This document shows positions 43,631 through 52,037 of a stretch of 64,000 nucleotides of DNA, piece after piece (the first letter of the stretch is position 1; each line of letters opens with the position of its first letter). Source of the DNA: Woeseiaceae bacterium (GTDB lineage: Bacteria; Pseudomonadota; Gammaproteobacteria; Steroidobacterales; Woeseiaceae); contig JAJFKT010000002.1 in the NCBI GenBank assembly GCA_021773075.1, positions 62,001 through 126,000 on the forward strand. Direction: 5' to 3'. The notes under the pieces are model-generated. The model ran no database searches. It was not told the origin of the DNA and was given only the letters and a program-made list of their open reading frames with translations. The position numbers and the translations under genes are program-made.

Positions 43631-44989
43631 TCAGGTTAGCGGGATTATTTCATGAAACTTGCCGCTTGCGGTCAGTTGAGGTGAACTTTGGCTTTCTCTG
43701 ACCTCCACATCCGGCAGGTTGTTTTCCTGAAAAACCCGTCTTACGGACTGAATCACCTGTTCAAGAACAACCTCGGAGACGGCGCCTTCTCCCAATTCAA
43801 TTCTTACCTCAAACTCTTTTTCGGCGGTTTGAACCAATTGAATGCGCCGAGCCTGCTCATGTTCGAGATCAAAGACCAGGGGGGACAAAGCCACACCTTC
43901 GACATGAAGCAGAGTCGCCTGGCGCCCCTCGACCTGAAAACTACGAAATAGTGAACCGCACGGACACGGGTCTGGATAAAACCTGAGACGATCGCCTATG
44001 TCATAGCGGATAATCGGTTGAACATCGTTTGCGAGCACGGTCAGAAGAGTCGTGGTTGAAAGTGAACCATCGGGAACCGGTTGCATGTTTTCGTCAACCG
44101 CCTCTAGGATCACCCAGTCTTCGTGCACGTGATGGCGGCCATGGCTGCATTCCAACGACGGCATGAGGCATTCGGTACAACCATAGCCATTTATAATATT
44201 GTGCTTTAAAGATGGGAACGCGCGACGAGCCTTCTGACAAAGATCATCTGTGAGAGTCTCTCCGCTAACTTTGATAAGGGCCGGTTCAATGTGCAGTCGC
44301 CCAGCTTCTTTTTCTCTGACCAGAATCGACAATACACTTGGGTAAGTCAAAATTGAGGCGATTCCATCTAGAGCATTGAGTTGCTCGACAATTTTCTCAA
44401 TCGGTTGCCCGGCCTCAATAAAGGTCAGACGCTTCGCCAGCCAGGGAACCAAATGGTTCATCAGTCGGACAATGCCAGCCCCGGCAAAGTGACCGTTTCC
44501 GCCGGTAATCATCACGTTCAAACCCGCTTTACGCGAGTTGGTTATCCTGAGCTGGTCTCTGTCCAGTCGAGCCAGGGTAATACCGTACAAATACTCGAGA
44601 ACTGCTGATGGCCATACGATAACGGCTGGTTCACCTGACGTCCCGGACGTTCGAAAAACAGCAACATCGTCAATGGGAACGCCCAGTTTATTGATAGCAC
44701 TCATGTGTTCCCGTGCCCGGGTAAGAGGGAGATAGCGAATCGTCAGCCAGTCATCGAAATCACGCATTAGATCGGGCTTACGAGTAACCGGAAGCTCATG
44801 CAATTCGATGAGGCTGGATTCCCTCAAATCGGAATATAGTTTTCGAAACAAAGGGGAATCCTGCCGCGCTTTCTCAACGAGACGCCGGAGTCTCCTGAGC
44901 TGCCGGGCTTCAATTCTTTCACGTCCGCCCCGGGCTGTCCAAAGTCCTCCAACGAAGTATCCCAAGGTTCTGAGCAGGCTGAATCGCAT
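43631..44989 (-). CDS. PaaK/CapK-like adenylate-forming enzyme
   Basis: 452 residues related to phenylacetate-CoA ligase and coenzyme F390 synthetase. ATP-site motif is FRTSGTSGEPAV; NGYGCTECLMPS is the A5-type motif and IIRYDIGDRLRF with a CPCG cysteine pair the A7/A8 region. It activates a carboxylic acid as an adenylate. CapK-like members are found in polysaccharide or secondary-metabolite clusters, but no such cluster is here. A lone gene bounded by repeat spacers; transferred origin is likely. Confidence 0.78.
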   Translation of the reverse strand: MRFSLLRTLGYFVGGLWTARGGRERIEARQLRRLRRLVEKARQDSPLFRKLYSDLRESSLIELHELPVTRKPDLMRDFDDWLTIRYLPLTRAREHMSAINKLGVPIDDVAVFRTSGTSGEPAVIVWPSAVLEYLYGITLARLDRDQLRITNSRKAGLNVMITGGNGHFAGAGIVRLMNHLVPWLAKRLTFIEAGQPIEKIVEQLNALDGIASILTYPSVLSILVREKEAGRLHIEPALIKVSGETLTDDLCQKARRAFPSLKHNIINGYGCTECLMPSLECSHGRHHVHEDWVILEAVDENMQPVPDGSLSTTTLLTVLANDVQPIIRYDIGDRLRFYPDPCPCGSLFRSFQVEGRQATLLHVEGVALSPLVFDLEHEQARRIQLVQTAEKEFEVRIELGEGAVSEVVLEQVIQSVRRVFQENNLPDVEVRESQSSPQLTASGKFHEIIPLT

Positions 44990-45152
44990 TGTCGGTAGGC
45001 TTCCTTAATGGAATTGGTTTTTCAAGCCGCAACCCAAAGTTAGCGCTCGTGAGCTACTGCTTGTCACGCTGTGTAGCGGAGCTCGGCTGTTCATCCGATT
45101 GTTCTGAATTCGTTCACACGTGTATTCTCAGTATGAGCTTCAGAGAGAATTG

Positions 45153-45190
45153 GTCAATTCTGGGTTGTACATACTAGGGGCAAGTTTTCG
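45153..45190. repeat. spacer repeat, copy matching 47524-47562
   Basis: GTCAATTCTGGGTTGTACAT and the following bases match the copy at 47524 with one substitution in the first 21 bases, then GCAAGTTT after a one-base gap. It lies in the 309-bp gap 44990-45298, where no gene is seen. Confidence 0.6.
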
Positions 45191-45298
45191 GGTGCATAGC
45201 GGGCGTCGCCAGTGGAGACTTCTGACTTACTTGTCATTCGAGCTGACTGTCCGCAGCGGCCCATTCCGAGAAATATCCACAACCCTTGCAGTAGCCAG

Positions 45299-45814
45299 CT
45301 ATTCTTTGCTCTGTTTCGTTACTTGTTCGAGCATAAAGGCATAGTCAACATGGCCCGTGTAGCGATTCACAAGACCATCTTGGATCCGGAGGATTGTTAC
45401 GGCTGGTAATTCGACTGAGAACTCTTGCCCCGGCGTACCCAGCATCTCTCCATCGAATACCGTCGAGTACTCCATGTTGAAGACGACGAACTCGCCTGTC
45501 GAGAACTCGGACAAGACGCGATACTCAGCATCCACGATACTTGCGCTTGTTTGACGAACGAAATCAAGAATGGCGCTACGATCAGTGAATCGCCAAGTCA
45601 CACCAGGAGACACGACTTCCGATGTTGGATCTTCGAATATGGCATCAGCATGAAGAAAAACTTCAAGTTCAAGAAAATCGAATGCATAAAATGCGTCCAG
45701 GTAGCGCCTTCCAACCTCGACGTTGCTCAGTGGCTCCGTTGCTGATTGTGCCCCTGAAATGGCAAATGCAGCGATAAGAAGTACTGTGTGCCTAATGTGC
45801 GCGAGTCGTCGCAT
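45299..45814 (-). CDS. exported SnoaL/NTF2-like protein
   Basis: 171 residues. Signal peptide MRRLAHIRHTVLLIAAFAIS then SnoaL-like fold: VGRRYLDAFYAFDFLELEVF, HADAIFEDPTSEV, and the returning strands VFNMEYSTVFDG and LVNRYTGHVDYAFM. NTF2-fold proteins can be isomerases, dehydratases or simple binding proteins. It has a predicted periplasmic location, which is a variant of the usual cytoplasmic family. No operon partner. Confidence 0.65.
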   Translation of the reverse strand: MRRLAHIRHTVLLIAAFAISGAQSATEPLSNVEVGRRYLDAFYAFDFLELEVFLHADAIFEDPTSEVVSPGVTWRFTDRSAILDFVRQTSASIVDAEYRVLSEFSTGEFVVFNMEYSTVFDGEMLGTPGQEFSVELPAVTILRIQDGLVNRYTGHVDYAFMLEQVTKQSKE

Positions 45815-45905
45815 CGCAAATCCTCTTCAGAGTTGATGTTGGTGGACGTTTTTCGATGGAGAGACACTGTGTCGCCTTGTTGTCCATCACAAATTCTTTC
45901 AGGCA

Positions 45906-46454
45906 CTAGAGCACGAAAGGTACATAGCGGCGGGTCCGCTTCATGTAGTCCAGATACTCTTGGCCAAATTGATCCACGTTCTCCGCCTCTTCGGCCCTGG
46001 CAGTTGCAGCTATGGCCAGAGTAGCTACACCCGCCAAAACGAGGGAAATGACTGACACAGACTTCAGAAGTGCGCCCCAGGTCAGAAAGAGTAGAGACGA
46101 ATACATCGGATGACGGATGTAACAGTAAATTCCGGTCGTAACCAGATTCTCGGTATTCTCCCACTCAAAGGCGGGTGAATGGTCGGTCGTCGGGCGAGAC
46201 TGCCCGAACCGTCGCAAAAGAACAACACCCCACACAACTAGCACGACGGATACGAACAACAGGAGCCAAGAGAGGATTTGTTGTGCGCCGAAGGTATGAC
46301 GAAACCAGTGTGGCGCATTCAGAACGATCAAAGCGAGAATGGCTTCGAAGGCGAAAAATCGGGAGAACCCGTGCGATGTTGGGTGGAAAAGCGACCGCCT
46401 GGACAGCCAGACGATCGGAATGGAGCCAATGGCAAAAACGACTGTGGAGACCAT
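45906..46454 (-). CDS. isoprenylcysteine carboxyl methyltransferase-like membrane protein
   Basis: 182 residues from ATG 46454, four bases after the stop of the upstream hydrolase gene, so the two form an operon. Four to five helices, then VTTGIYCYIRHPMYSSLLFL and ARAEEAENVDQFGQEYLDYM with RTRRYVPF, the SAM-binding ICMT/PEMT signature. Probably a SAM-dependent methyltransferase acting on a lipid or on a small hydrophobic compound. It is distinct from the ICMT protein at 42466; the two share only family motifs. Confidence 0.72.
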   Translation of the reverse strand: MVSTVVFAIGSIPIVWLSRRSLFHPTSHGFSRFFAFEAILALIVLNAPHWFRHTFGAQQILSWLLLFVSVVLVVWGVVLLRRFGQSRPTTDHSPAFEWENTENLVTTGIYCYIRHPMYSSLLFLTWGALLKSVSVISLVLAGVATLAIAATARAEEAENVDQFGQEYLDYMKRTRRYVPFVL

Positions 46455-46458
46455 GATG

Positions 46459-47358
46459 TCAGTGCTTTCCACCCGCGAGTATCTGCTGTGCAGCCGAACC
46501 TTGCCGCTCAGATGAGCTGAACTCGGCAATCACGTCGGCCAAGCGATGCGGCTGATCGAGCGCCACGAAGGTCTTCGCATCGGGAATCTTGACGATGTGA
46601 GCATTGGGAGTAGAGGCCGCCAGGCGTTCGGCGTACTTGATCGGGAAGTAGTGGTCCCCGGGGGCCCAAACGAGCAGAAGTGGCCGGTCGAAGCTGCCCA
46701 ACTTTTCGGCTGCCTCCAAAGTGTAGCGCTTGTGCATTCCGGCCGTGACCTTGCTCAGGTCGCGGCGGATGTCCGAGTTGTGCAGGCTGGGAGAGAGCCA
46801 GGAGGAGATCAGCTCGCCCGGAATATGAGTCTGGGCGAAGTAGCGGAACACGCGCCGGGCGATGGCGCCGATTCGAAACGGCGCCAAAAGCAGGTCCATG
46901 CCGCGTGGGAGTTTAGCGATCGGCGGCATCGCCTTGAATATGCCCGGCGGAAAATTCTCATGCGTGTCGCAGTTGGTCAGTACCAGGCGGCCGATGCGCT
47001 CGGGGTGACGAGTGACCAGCACTTGCGACATGGCGCCACCGGAGTCGTTGCCGACAACGGTGACGTCATCAAGTTCGAGCTTGTCTAGAAAGCTCGAGAT
47101 CAGGTCCGCCACTCCGTAGGGAGAGAGGTCGGCGTCTGGCCCCATCGCCACCTGGTGGGAGCCCATCGGCCAGTCGGGCGCGAGGCAGCGATATCTGTCC
47201 GAAAGCCGATCCACGACGCCGCTCCAGAGTCGCCCGTCGACCAGGTACCCGTGAACGAAGACGATCGGCTTACCCTCGCCTGCTTCTCGGTAGCGAATCC
47301 TGCCCGCCGGCAGGTCGATCTCGCGGCGTTCGCTCGCATTGGTCATTGTGGTCTTCAC
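46459..47358 (-). CDS. alpha/beta hydrolase, epoxide hydrolase/dehalogenase-like
   Basis: 299 residues if GTG 47358 is used (AGG six bases upstream); ATG 47346 is the alternative. Core motifs: IVFVHGYLVDGRLWSGV, oxyanion region, and VVGNDSGGAMSQ, in which Asp occupies the nucleophile position as in epoxide hydrolases and haloalkane dehalogenases. The position where the catalytic histidine is usual reads AKTFVALDQP, with Thr in place of His. The triad is therefore incomplete by eye. It is followed four bases later by a membrane methyltransferase. Confidence 0.72.
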   Translation of the reverse strand: MKTTMTNASERREIDLPAGRIRYREAGEGKPIVFVHGYLVDGRLWSGVVDRLSDRYRCLAPDWPMGSHQVAMGPDADLSPYGVADLISSFLDKLELDDVTVVGNDSGGAMSQVLVTRHPERIGRLVLTNCDTHENFPPGIFKAMPPIAKLPRGMDLLLAPFRIGAIARRVFRYFAQTHIPGELISSWLSPSLHNSDIRRDLSKVTAGMHKRYTLEAAEKLGSFDRPLLLVWAPGDHYFPIKYAERLAASTPNAHIVKIPDAKTFVALDQPHRLADVIAEFSSSERQGSAAQQILAGGKH

Positions 47359-47523
47359 CGCTAGCCTATTGGTAATTGCTCCACCTCCGACAGCCCGGCG
47401 ATCTTAGGATCCTTCGTGGCGAAAGAATGTCGCGGAGGATGTGAGGACCCGTGGCTTTGCATCTCCAGCTTTCACTGGATTTGCCTTTCTCGCGAGGGCT
47501 ATCTTCCCACAGTAGCGGAATCA

Positions 47524-47562
47524 GTCAATTCTGGGATGTACATATTGAGCGGCAAGTTTCCA
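47524..47562. repeat. spacer repeat, copy matching 45153-45190
   Basis: GTCAATTCTGGGATGTACAT, then ATTGAGCGGCAAGTTT, followed by GGCAAGTATTGGCCGAC. It lies in the 394-bp gap 47359-47752, where the rest of the sequence (TTCGGCCTGAAG, GCTGCTTTCGGCC) also has spacer-repeat words and no gene. Confidence 0.6.
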
Positions 47563-47752
47563 GCGCTAAGGAGACATGGTGGGTGGCAAGTATTGGCCGA
47601 CAGAGCTCTGTGTTGACCCGCACATTCCGCTCAGGTTGGCGTCTACTTTCCCCAAAACCAGCCGATCCAACTTAGTCTCGAAGAGATTTTAGCGTGCTGC
47701 TTTCGGCCTGAAGTAGATTTTCAAGGCGGCTAGTGAAGCGCATAGTTATGTG

Positions 47753-48286
47753 TCATCTATTGAAGACTTCGCCTGCAGAAATACTATGTTCCTGGCGTAA
47801 CTGGTCCCTCAAAGCTACGACAATACTGACCAAAGTATTGGGGTACACGTTACTGTTTGGGTTGTTTATCCATGAGAGAAAGGCTTTTGGGTTGTTATCG
47901 GAGATACGGTTGAGTTGATCAATCATTTCGAATTGTGTCCGTGTGCGTCCGAGTTTCTTGTCCCAAATATGCGCAACAATCGTATTTCGGAAGTGTCTTA
48001 GGTCGTTGCTTTGAAGCTTTGAAACCATTGCCTTTACCTCGGGCCTTAGCTCATCCGGCACTAGATGATGATAGTACTCCCAGAACTCAACTAATTTGCT
48101 TAGTCCTAGGACAATGTGTGAAACACACATTTTTTGAACAGCTACAATTCCTGGCTGAGAAAGCCCCCCTGACTCAAACTTCGATTGATACTTTTCAAAA
48201 ACTATTGTGCCGGCAACCAAGTTGTCAAAAACATCGTTTAAAACGTAAATTGCATCAAGAATCGAGTTTCTGTCGGTACTAGTCAT
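47753..48286 (-). CDS. HEPN-like (AbiU2-type) protein
   Basis: 177 residues if ATG 48286 is the start (an in-frame ATG at 48337 adds 17; neither has a strong ribosome site). All helical by appearance. The segment DLRHFRNTIVAHIWDKK contains the HEPN signature R-x5-H (RNTIVAH), and the layout of helices before it matches AbiU2-type HEPN domains. HEPN proteins are often RNases in abortive-infection or toxin systems. No antitoxin-like neighbour is seen, so a defence role is only a possibility. Confidence 0.5.
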   Translation of the reverse strand: MTSTDRNSILDAIYVLNDVFDNLVAGTIVFEKYQSKFESGGLSQPGIVAVQKMCVSHIVLGLSKLVEFWEYYHHLVPDELRPEVKAMVSKLQSNDLRHFRNTIVAHIWDKKLGRTRTQFEMIDQLNRISDNNPKAFLSWINNPNSNVYPNTLVSIVVALRDQLRQEHSISAGEVFNR

Positions 48287-48659
48287 TGTTTCATGACACA
48301 TAAATATAGATTCATGTTCGAAAGTGGCGAATAACAATTCATATCCGATGATAATTTGCGACTGAGCCGTTTTGGTCAGTAGCAGTCGTTCGTTAGTTTA
48401 CCAGCTCAAGGGTTGCTCTCGGACAGAAGCACCCGCTCGAACTGCGGGGCGGGTATTGGGGCAAATTCCAAAATCCCGAACGCCAAATATTGGCCGTTCC
48501 CTTCCGTCAGCGTAGGGTGGTATCCCAAATTCTCGGCAAAAGTTAAGACGTAATTCCGTAGAGGAGAGTGAGTTTCGACGAATTTCAGCCAAGCTTAGCA
48601 ATTGCCATTCCGAAACCCACCATCGCGCAGACAAGAACAAAAAACAATGTCACGGGAAT
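48287..48659. other. 373-bp spacer with degenerate repeat words
   Basis: Carries TTTTGGTCAGTAGCAGTCGT (48371-48390), CCAAATATTGGCCGTTCCCT (48483-48502) and GGCAAAAGTTAAGAC (48535-48549), the last also found at 50224-50237 as GGCGAAAGTTAAGA. No supported gene or RNA. Confidence 0.45.
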
Positions 48660-48869
48660 TTAGTACTTGCAGATTGTTTTTTCGCGATCGGTTTGAGCGA
48701 AGTAGATCGTCGTACCAACATAAACACTAACCCAAAAGAGCGTTGTCATGGTAATACGCGGCTCCGTAAGAATAATCGTGAAAGCTACGTTAACAAAGTA
48801 AGCAAACACACTGCTGGCTTCCAGCCAAAATAGCACTCGCTTAAGAAAAACCATTCTCTTCATGTTCAC
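48660..48869 (-). CDS. small two-helix membrane protein
   Basis: 69 residues with two hydrophobic helices (VLFWLEASSVFAYFVNVAFT, TLFWVSVYVGTTIYFA) and basic ends. GTG at 48869 or ATG at 48863 could start it. It begins 9 bp after the stop of the ankyrin gene, so they are probably co-transcribed. No family recognised. Confidence 0.45.
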   Translation of the reverse strand: MNMKRMVFLKRVLFWLEASSVFAYFVNVAFTIILTEPRITMTTLFWVSVYVGTTIYFAQTDREKTICKY

Positions 48870-48878
48870 GGTGTTTGC

Positions 48879-49997
48879 CTACCGGTCCATCACCGACTGG
48901 TCTTTCAACAGCGCGAGGATTTCTTCATTTTCGGTAGTATCAGACAATGATTCACCATCTGGTCCCTGCCAGTTGGCATCTGCTTCATGTGCCAGAAGTA
49001 ACTTAACCATCGCCGTGTGCTCGCCAGAGACAGCTTGAGAGAACGGCGTGTAGCCCGAGTCGTCTTTACTGTTCGGATCAGCACCAGCTTCAAGTAAAAT
49101 CCTGGCATTAGACAGGGCAAGATTATCTACAGCGATGTGCAATGCGGTCGAGTTGTAGTCGTCACGCTGGTTAACGTCGGCTCCAGCATGAACAAGTGCT
49201 TCGATTACAGAGGCATCACCGTAGGAAACCAAATTCATCAGCACTGTCTGACCATATTCGTCTGAGACGTGGTTAATATTTGCACCGCGGTCGATGAACC
49301 GCTGTACATCGCCGGGAGTAAAGTTGATCGACGAATCCCAGTAATTGATCAGCGCGGCTGGACCGCGACTATCCTGATAATATTCATAGGCTGCGCCGAC
49401 AGCGACGGCCACAACACCAAGCCACATGAGATTCAAAAACAGTGATTTGATGTGTCTGTACACAGACTTTCCAGCACTAAAAACTGTCACGACCGGTGGA
49501 GTTGAAAATCGTCTCCAAGCGATGAAAAGAGCAACGAGACAAACCAGTCCAGCGACAATTGAAACAATGTTAATTAGTTCGTAAGTCCAGCAACTGATGG
49601 CGCCCGTGCCAGCTGCGGTCAAAATGGCGGGTAGACTTGCCATCAACGTGGACTGTTGAACAGTGGTTCGCTTAAAGCCTTTTGGTAGGAGCGGATCAAT
49701 AACCTGCATTGCCTCTTGTGCTGTTTTTTCGGTAAACAATGAAAGAATGGTGTATTCGTCACCATGATCAATATCCAGACTATCCTCAGTATTTCGATTC
49801 ACAATTTTAGAAATTCGACTATATGGAATTGAGGTACAGTCGCTACCGAGAATCTCAATCACATGCGCTCCGTCACGGATGCGCAGAGCGGCGTCGGCAA
49901 CGGCACCTTTGTCCAAGTCGGCAAACATGATGGCAGACTGAGTAAGAACCACGATATTTTCTGATGACCGTTCCGGGTCAACGTAGACAGTAGGCAT
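48879..49997 (-). CDS. membrane-anchored ankyrin-repeat protein
   Basis: 372 residues. An N-terminal beta-rich domain (about 1-110) is followed by two or three membrane helices (LINIVSIVAGLVCLVALFIA, FLNLMWLGVVAVAVGAAYEY), then four ankyrin repeats (about 230-365): DRGANINHVSDEYGQTVLMN, HAGADVNQRDDYNSTALHIA, EAGADPNSKDDSGYTPFSQA and a final one. Ankyrin repeats mediate protein contacts. Which side of the membrane they occupy is not clear. Partner and role unknown; a small membrane gene follows. Confidence 0.65.
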   Translation of the reverse strand: MPTVYVDPERSSENIVVLTQSAIMFADLDKGAVADAALRIRDGAHVIEILGSDCTSIPYSRISKIVNRNTEDSLDIDHGDEYTILSLFTEKTAQEAMQVIDPLLPKGFKRTTVQQSTLMASLPAILTAAGTGAISCWTYELINIVSIVAGLVCLVALFIAWRRFSTPPVVTVFSAGKSVYRHIKSLFLNLMWLGVVAVAVGAAYEYYQDSRGPAALINYWDSSINFTPGDVQRFIDRGANINHVSDEYGQTVLMNLVSYGDASVIEALVHAGADVNQRDDYNSTALHIAVDNLALSNARILLEAGADPNSKDDSGYTPFSQAVSGEHTAMVKLLLAHEADANWQGPDGESLSDTTENEEILALLKDQSVMDR

Positions 49998-50218
49998 GTC
50001 CGAGTCTCTTCACTTGGGGCGAAAAAGGATAGCTGTAATCTTGAGGATCCGCCGTGACAAACGGCACAAAAAGGCGCAGAGCTTATGCGCATAATGTATA
50101 CAAGACGAATCTTCGGTTGCGCGGTTTTTCGTTAGTGATCAGTGTGTTATTAGATTGAGCCCAACTACATACTGTTGGAAATAACCCTCTAATTGGAGGG
50201 GAGTGTCGATCAACTAAC

Positions 50219-50390
50219 TTTTTGGCGAAAGTTAAGATCCGAGAGGAGCAGGGTGTGTGGCAACTCCTGACCCTTTCTTTGCGCCCAGGCTGGGCGGCTG
50301 CTTTTTCCGAGACTTGCCGTTCAAGCGTCTGCTTTAGGGAAATGGAAAAGGGCGGGAATCGGCCAGAAGCAGCCACTGAGATTGAGCTAT
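50219..50390. repeat. spacer repeat with dyad GGCTGCTT...AAGCAGCC
   Basis: In the 395-bp gap 49998-50392. GGCTGCTTTTTCCGA (50296-50310) and the distal CGGCCAGAAGCAGCC (50360-50374) form an imperfect inverted repeat around the 53-base block (50312-50364) that matches 42256-42308. AACTTTTTGGCGAAAGTT (50216-50233) is a nearby small hairpin. No gene is supported. Confidence 0.55.
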
Positions 50391-50392
50391 AT

Positions 50393-51091
50393 CTAGCCTG
50401 GACTACGTGCGATCGAAACTTCGCGAAGTTTCTGCAATTCCCTCAAGAGGAGGGTCCTATCATATCCCCTATACTCCTCTCCGCTGTCAACACGGACCTC
50501 CAATCCGCTGATCAGATTAACGGACTGCATATTGCCGACGTATTTACCTTCGTTGTCCAGAACAACAAAGAGAGGGACAAAAGCAAGATTGCTTGTGTCA
50601 TAGCCGATATTGGCAAGAACTTCCTCTCCATTTGGAGAATAGTGCCCTTCGATGTTCGCAATAACGAAGTTGTCAGCGACGTATCTATTCAATTGCCTTG
50701 CTTGTGCTTCGGCGTCTTTATTCTCGCGTTCGCGCATCGGCCAGTATTGGGGTTCGCCCTCGTATTCGTACTCGTACTTATACTTGCGACTTTGGCCCTG
50801 TACATACTTTTCAAATACATGACACCAGATACACCACTCAGCCCCATAGACTATAAGCACACTTTTTCCACTTGCCGCGGCGCTTTCTCGGGCTTGTCTT
50901 AGGATCACGGCTTGATCGGAACACTCGTCGTAGATTCGTGCGACTCCATCGCGACACGAATCGGAAGTTGCGGTCGGGTAAGTCTCGACCGGCAGGAACT
51001 CTGCTGCAACACTGTCACTGCAAGCCGTGACAGTACTGCCCGTGGCAAGTCCGATAAACAACGAAACGACAAATGTAGGTGACATTCCCAT
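50393..51091 (-). CDS. thioredoxin-fold lipoprotein with Tyr/Glu/Lys-rich insert
   Basis: 232 residues. The signal ends at a possible lipobox (TVTAC, C24). The thioredoxin active site is GAEWCIWCHVF (C87 and C90). Directly after the first helix there is an unusual insert KYKYEYEYEGEPQYWPMRER, encoded by near-tandem TAC-AAG/GAG codons, before the thioredoxin core resumes with FVIANIEGHYSPN and the cis-Pro-like FVPLFVVLD. It probably acts as a periplasmic thiol reductase or isomerase. No Dsb partner nearby. Confidence 0.7.
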   Translation of the reverse strand: MGMSPTFVVSLFIGLATGSTVTACSDSVAAEFLPVETYPTATSDSCRDGVARIYDECSDQAVILRQARESAAASGKSVLIVYGAEWCIWCHVFEKYVQGQSRKYKYEYEYEGEPQYWPMRERENKDAEAQARQLNRYVADNFVIANIEGHYSPNGEEVLANIGYDTSNLAFVPLFVVLDNEGKYVGNMQSVNLISGLEVRVDSGEEYRGYDRTLLLRELQKLREVSIARSPG

Positions 51092-51131
51092 ACTATTTTT
51101 TAACTCAATAAAACATGCAGTCGGAAAACGC

Positions 51132-51255
51132 GAATGGTTGCTTCGGGTCAGCCGCCGTCATTCTAGCCTAAACCAGGTGACTGTCGCCTTCCGACTTAGC
51201 AGCCGCTCGGCTTTTACATCTATCACTGACAAAGTTCGGCCAATAGCAGCCATTC
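51132..51255. repeat. spacer repeat, long imperfect dyad
   Basis: GAATGGTTGCTTCGGG (51132-51147) is nearly the reverse complement of TTCGGCCAATAGCAGCCATT (51235-51254). The inner part again has TAGCAGCCGCTCGGC. It occupies most of the 193-bp gap 51092-51284; no gene is seen. Confidence 0.5.
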
Positions 51256-51284
51256 AGTAGGAGTCTTCACTCAGCGAAACGGAC

Positions 51285-52037
51285 TTAATGCGCTGACGTT
51301 ACAGCTAGGTCCTGAAGGAAATTACAGTCAAGAATGCTGTCACCTGTTTGTTCTGTATTGATGACTTCAAATAGTGTCCGTGCGACGGGCTCGCTACTCC
51401 ATTCAATCTCTGATTCGATGTAACTTCTGGTACTCCCCGGTAATCGCAATTCCAACCGCCCCTTCGACCGAGAATATTCGCCGGTTGCAAACGTCGGGTT
51501 TTCTATATCGGACTTGTCGAAAAGCGCTCCAGATAGATTGAATTGACCGCCAGCGAGAAGAATTAAGGAACCAGCGAACCGATCGCATTGAGCTATGAAC
51601 TCGTCGCTCGGAATAATCGTGTGATTTAGCCGAAATCTGTCGACAGCCGAATCAGCGTACATGTCAGTAACAACATAGATGCCGAGGTAATCATCGGAGT
51701 AGCTATGGTTTGCGACCATAGCGGGTTTAACATCAAAACGTACTCCAAATTTGCGGCGGAGGTCTTCTGCGATAAGGCCGGCAGCCGACTCGGCGGCGGC
51801 GCTCCTGCCGTGAATAATTATCGAACCCTCGACACCAGACGGTGGATCGACCGTGATGCGTCGCGCCTCAAATCCATGTCTTTCGACAATTCTCGAGGCT
51901 GCCGACCAATTATTTGAGAACTCACCGTAGGCACCAACAAACGCCAATGGTTTCGGTGCGCTAGTCGCACACCCGCCAACTACTATCAAAAGCGCAGCCG
52001 CACACACCGCTCTTCGAATTTGTCGCGTGCTAGTCAA
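51285..52037 (-). CDS. orphan lipoprotein, 250 residues
   Basis: Starting at TTG 52037, which overlaps the end of the upstream gene, the protein begins MTSTRQIRRAVCAAALLIVV with lipobox GGC; a GTG a few codons later is an alternative. The longer reading frame to 52154 would lie inside the upstream gene and is unlikely. A mature domain with alpha/beta pattern follows (LAFVGAYGEFSNNWSAASRI, SIIIHGRSAAAESAAGLIAE). No family recognised. Probably translated together with the gene upstream. Confidence 0.5.
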   Translation of the reverse strand: MTSTRQIRRAVCAAALLIVVGGCATSAPKPLAFVGAYGEFSNNWSAASRIVERHGFEARRITVDPPSGVEGSIIIHGRSAAAESAAGLIAEDLRRKFGVRFDVKPAMVANHSYSDDYLGIYVVTDMYADSAVDRFRLNHTIIPSDEFIAQCDRFAGSLILLAGGQFNLSGALFDKSDIENPTFATGEYSRSKGRLELRLPGSTRSYIESEIEWSSEPVARTLFEVINTEQTGDSILDCNFLQDLAVTSAH

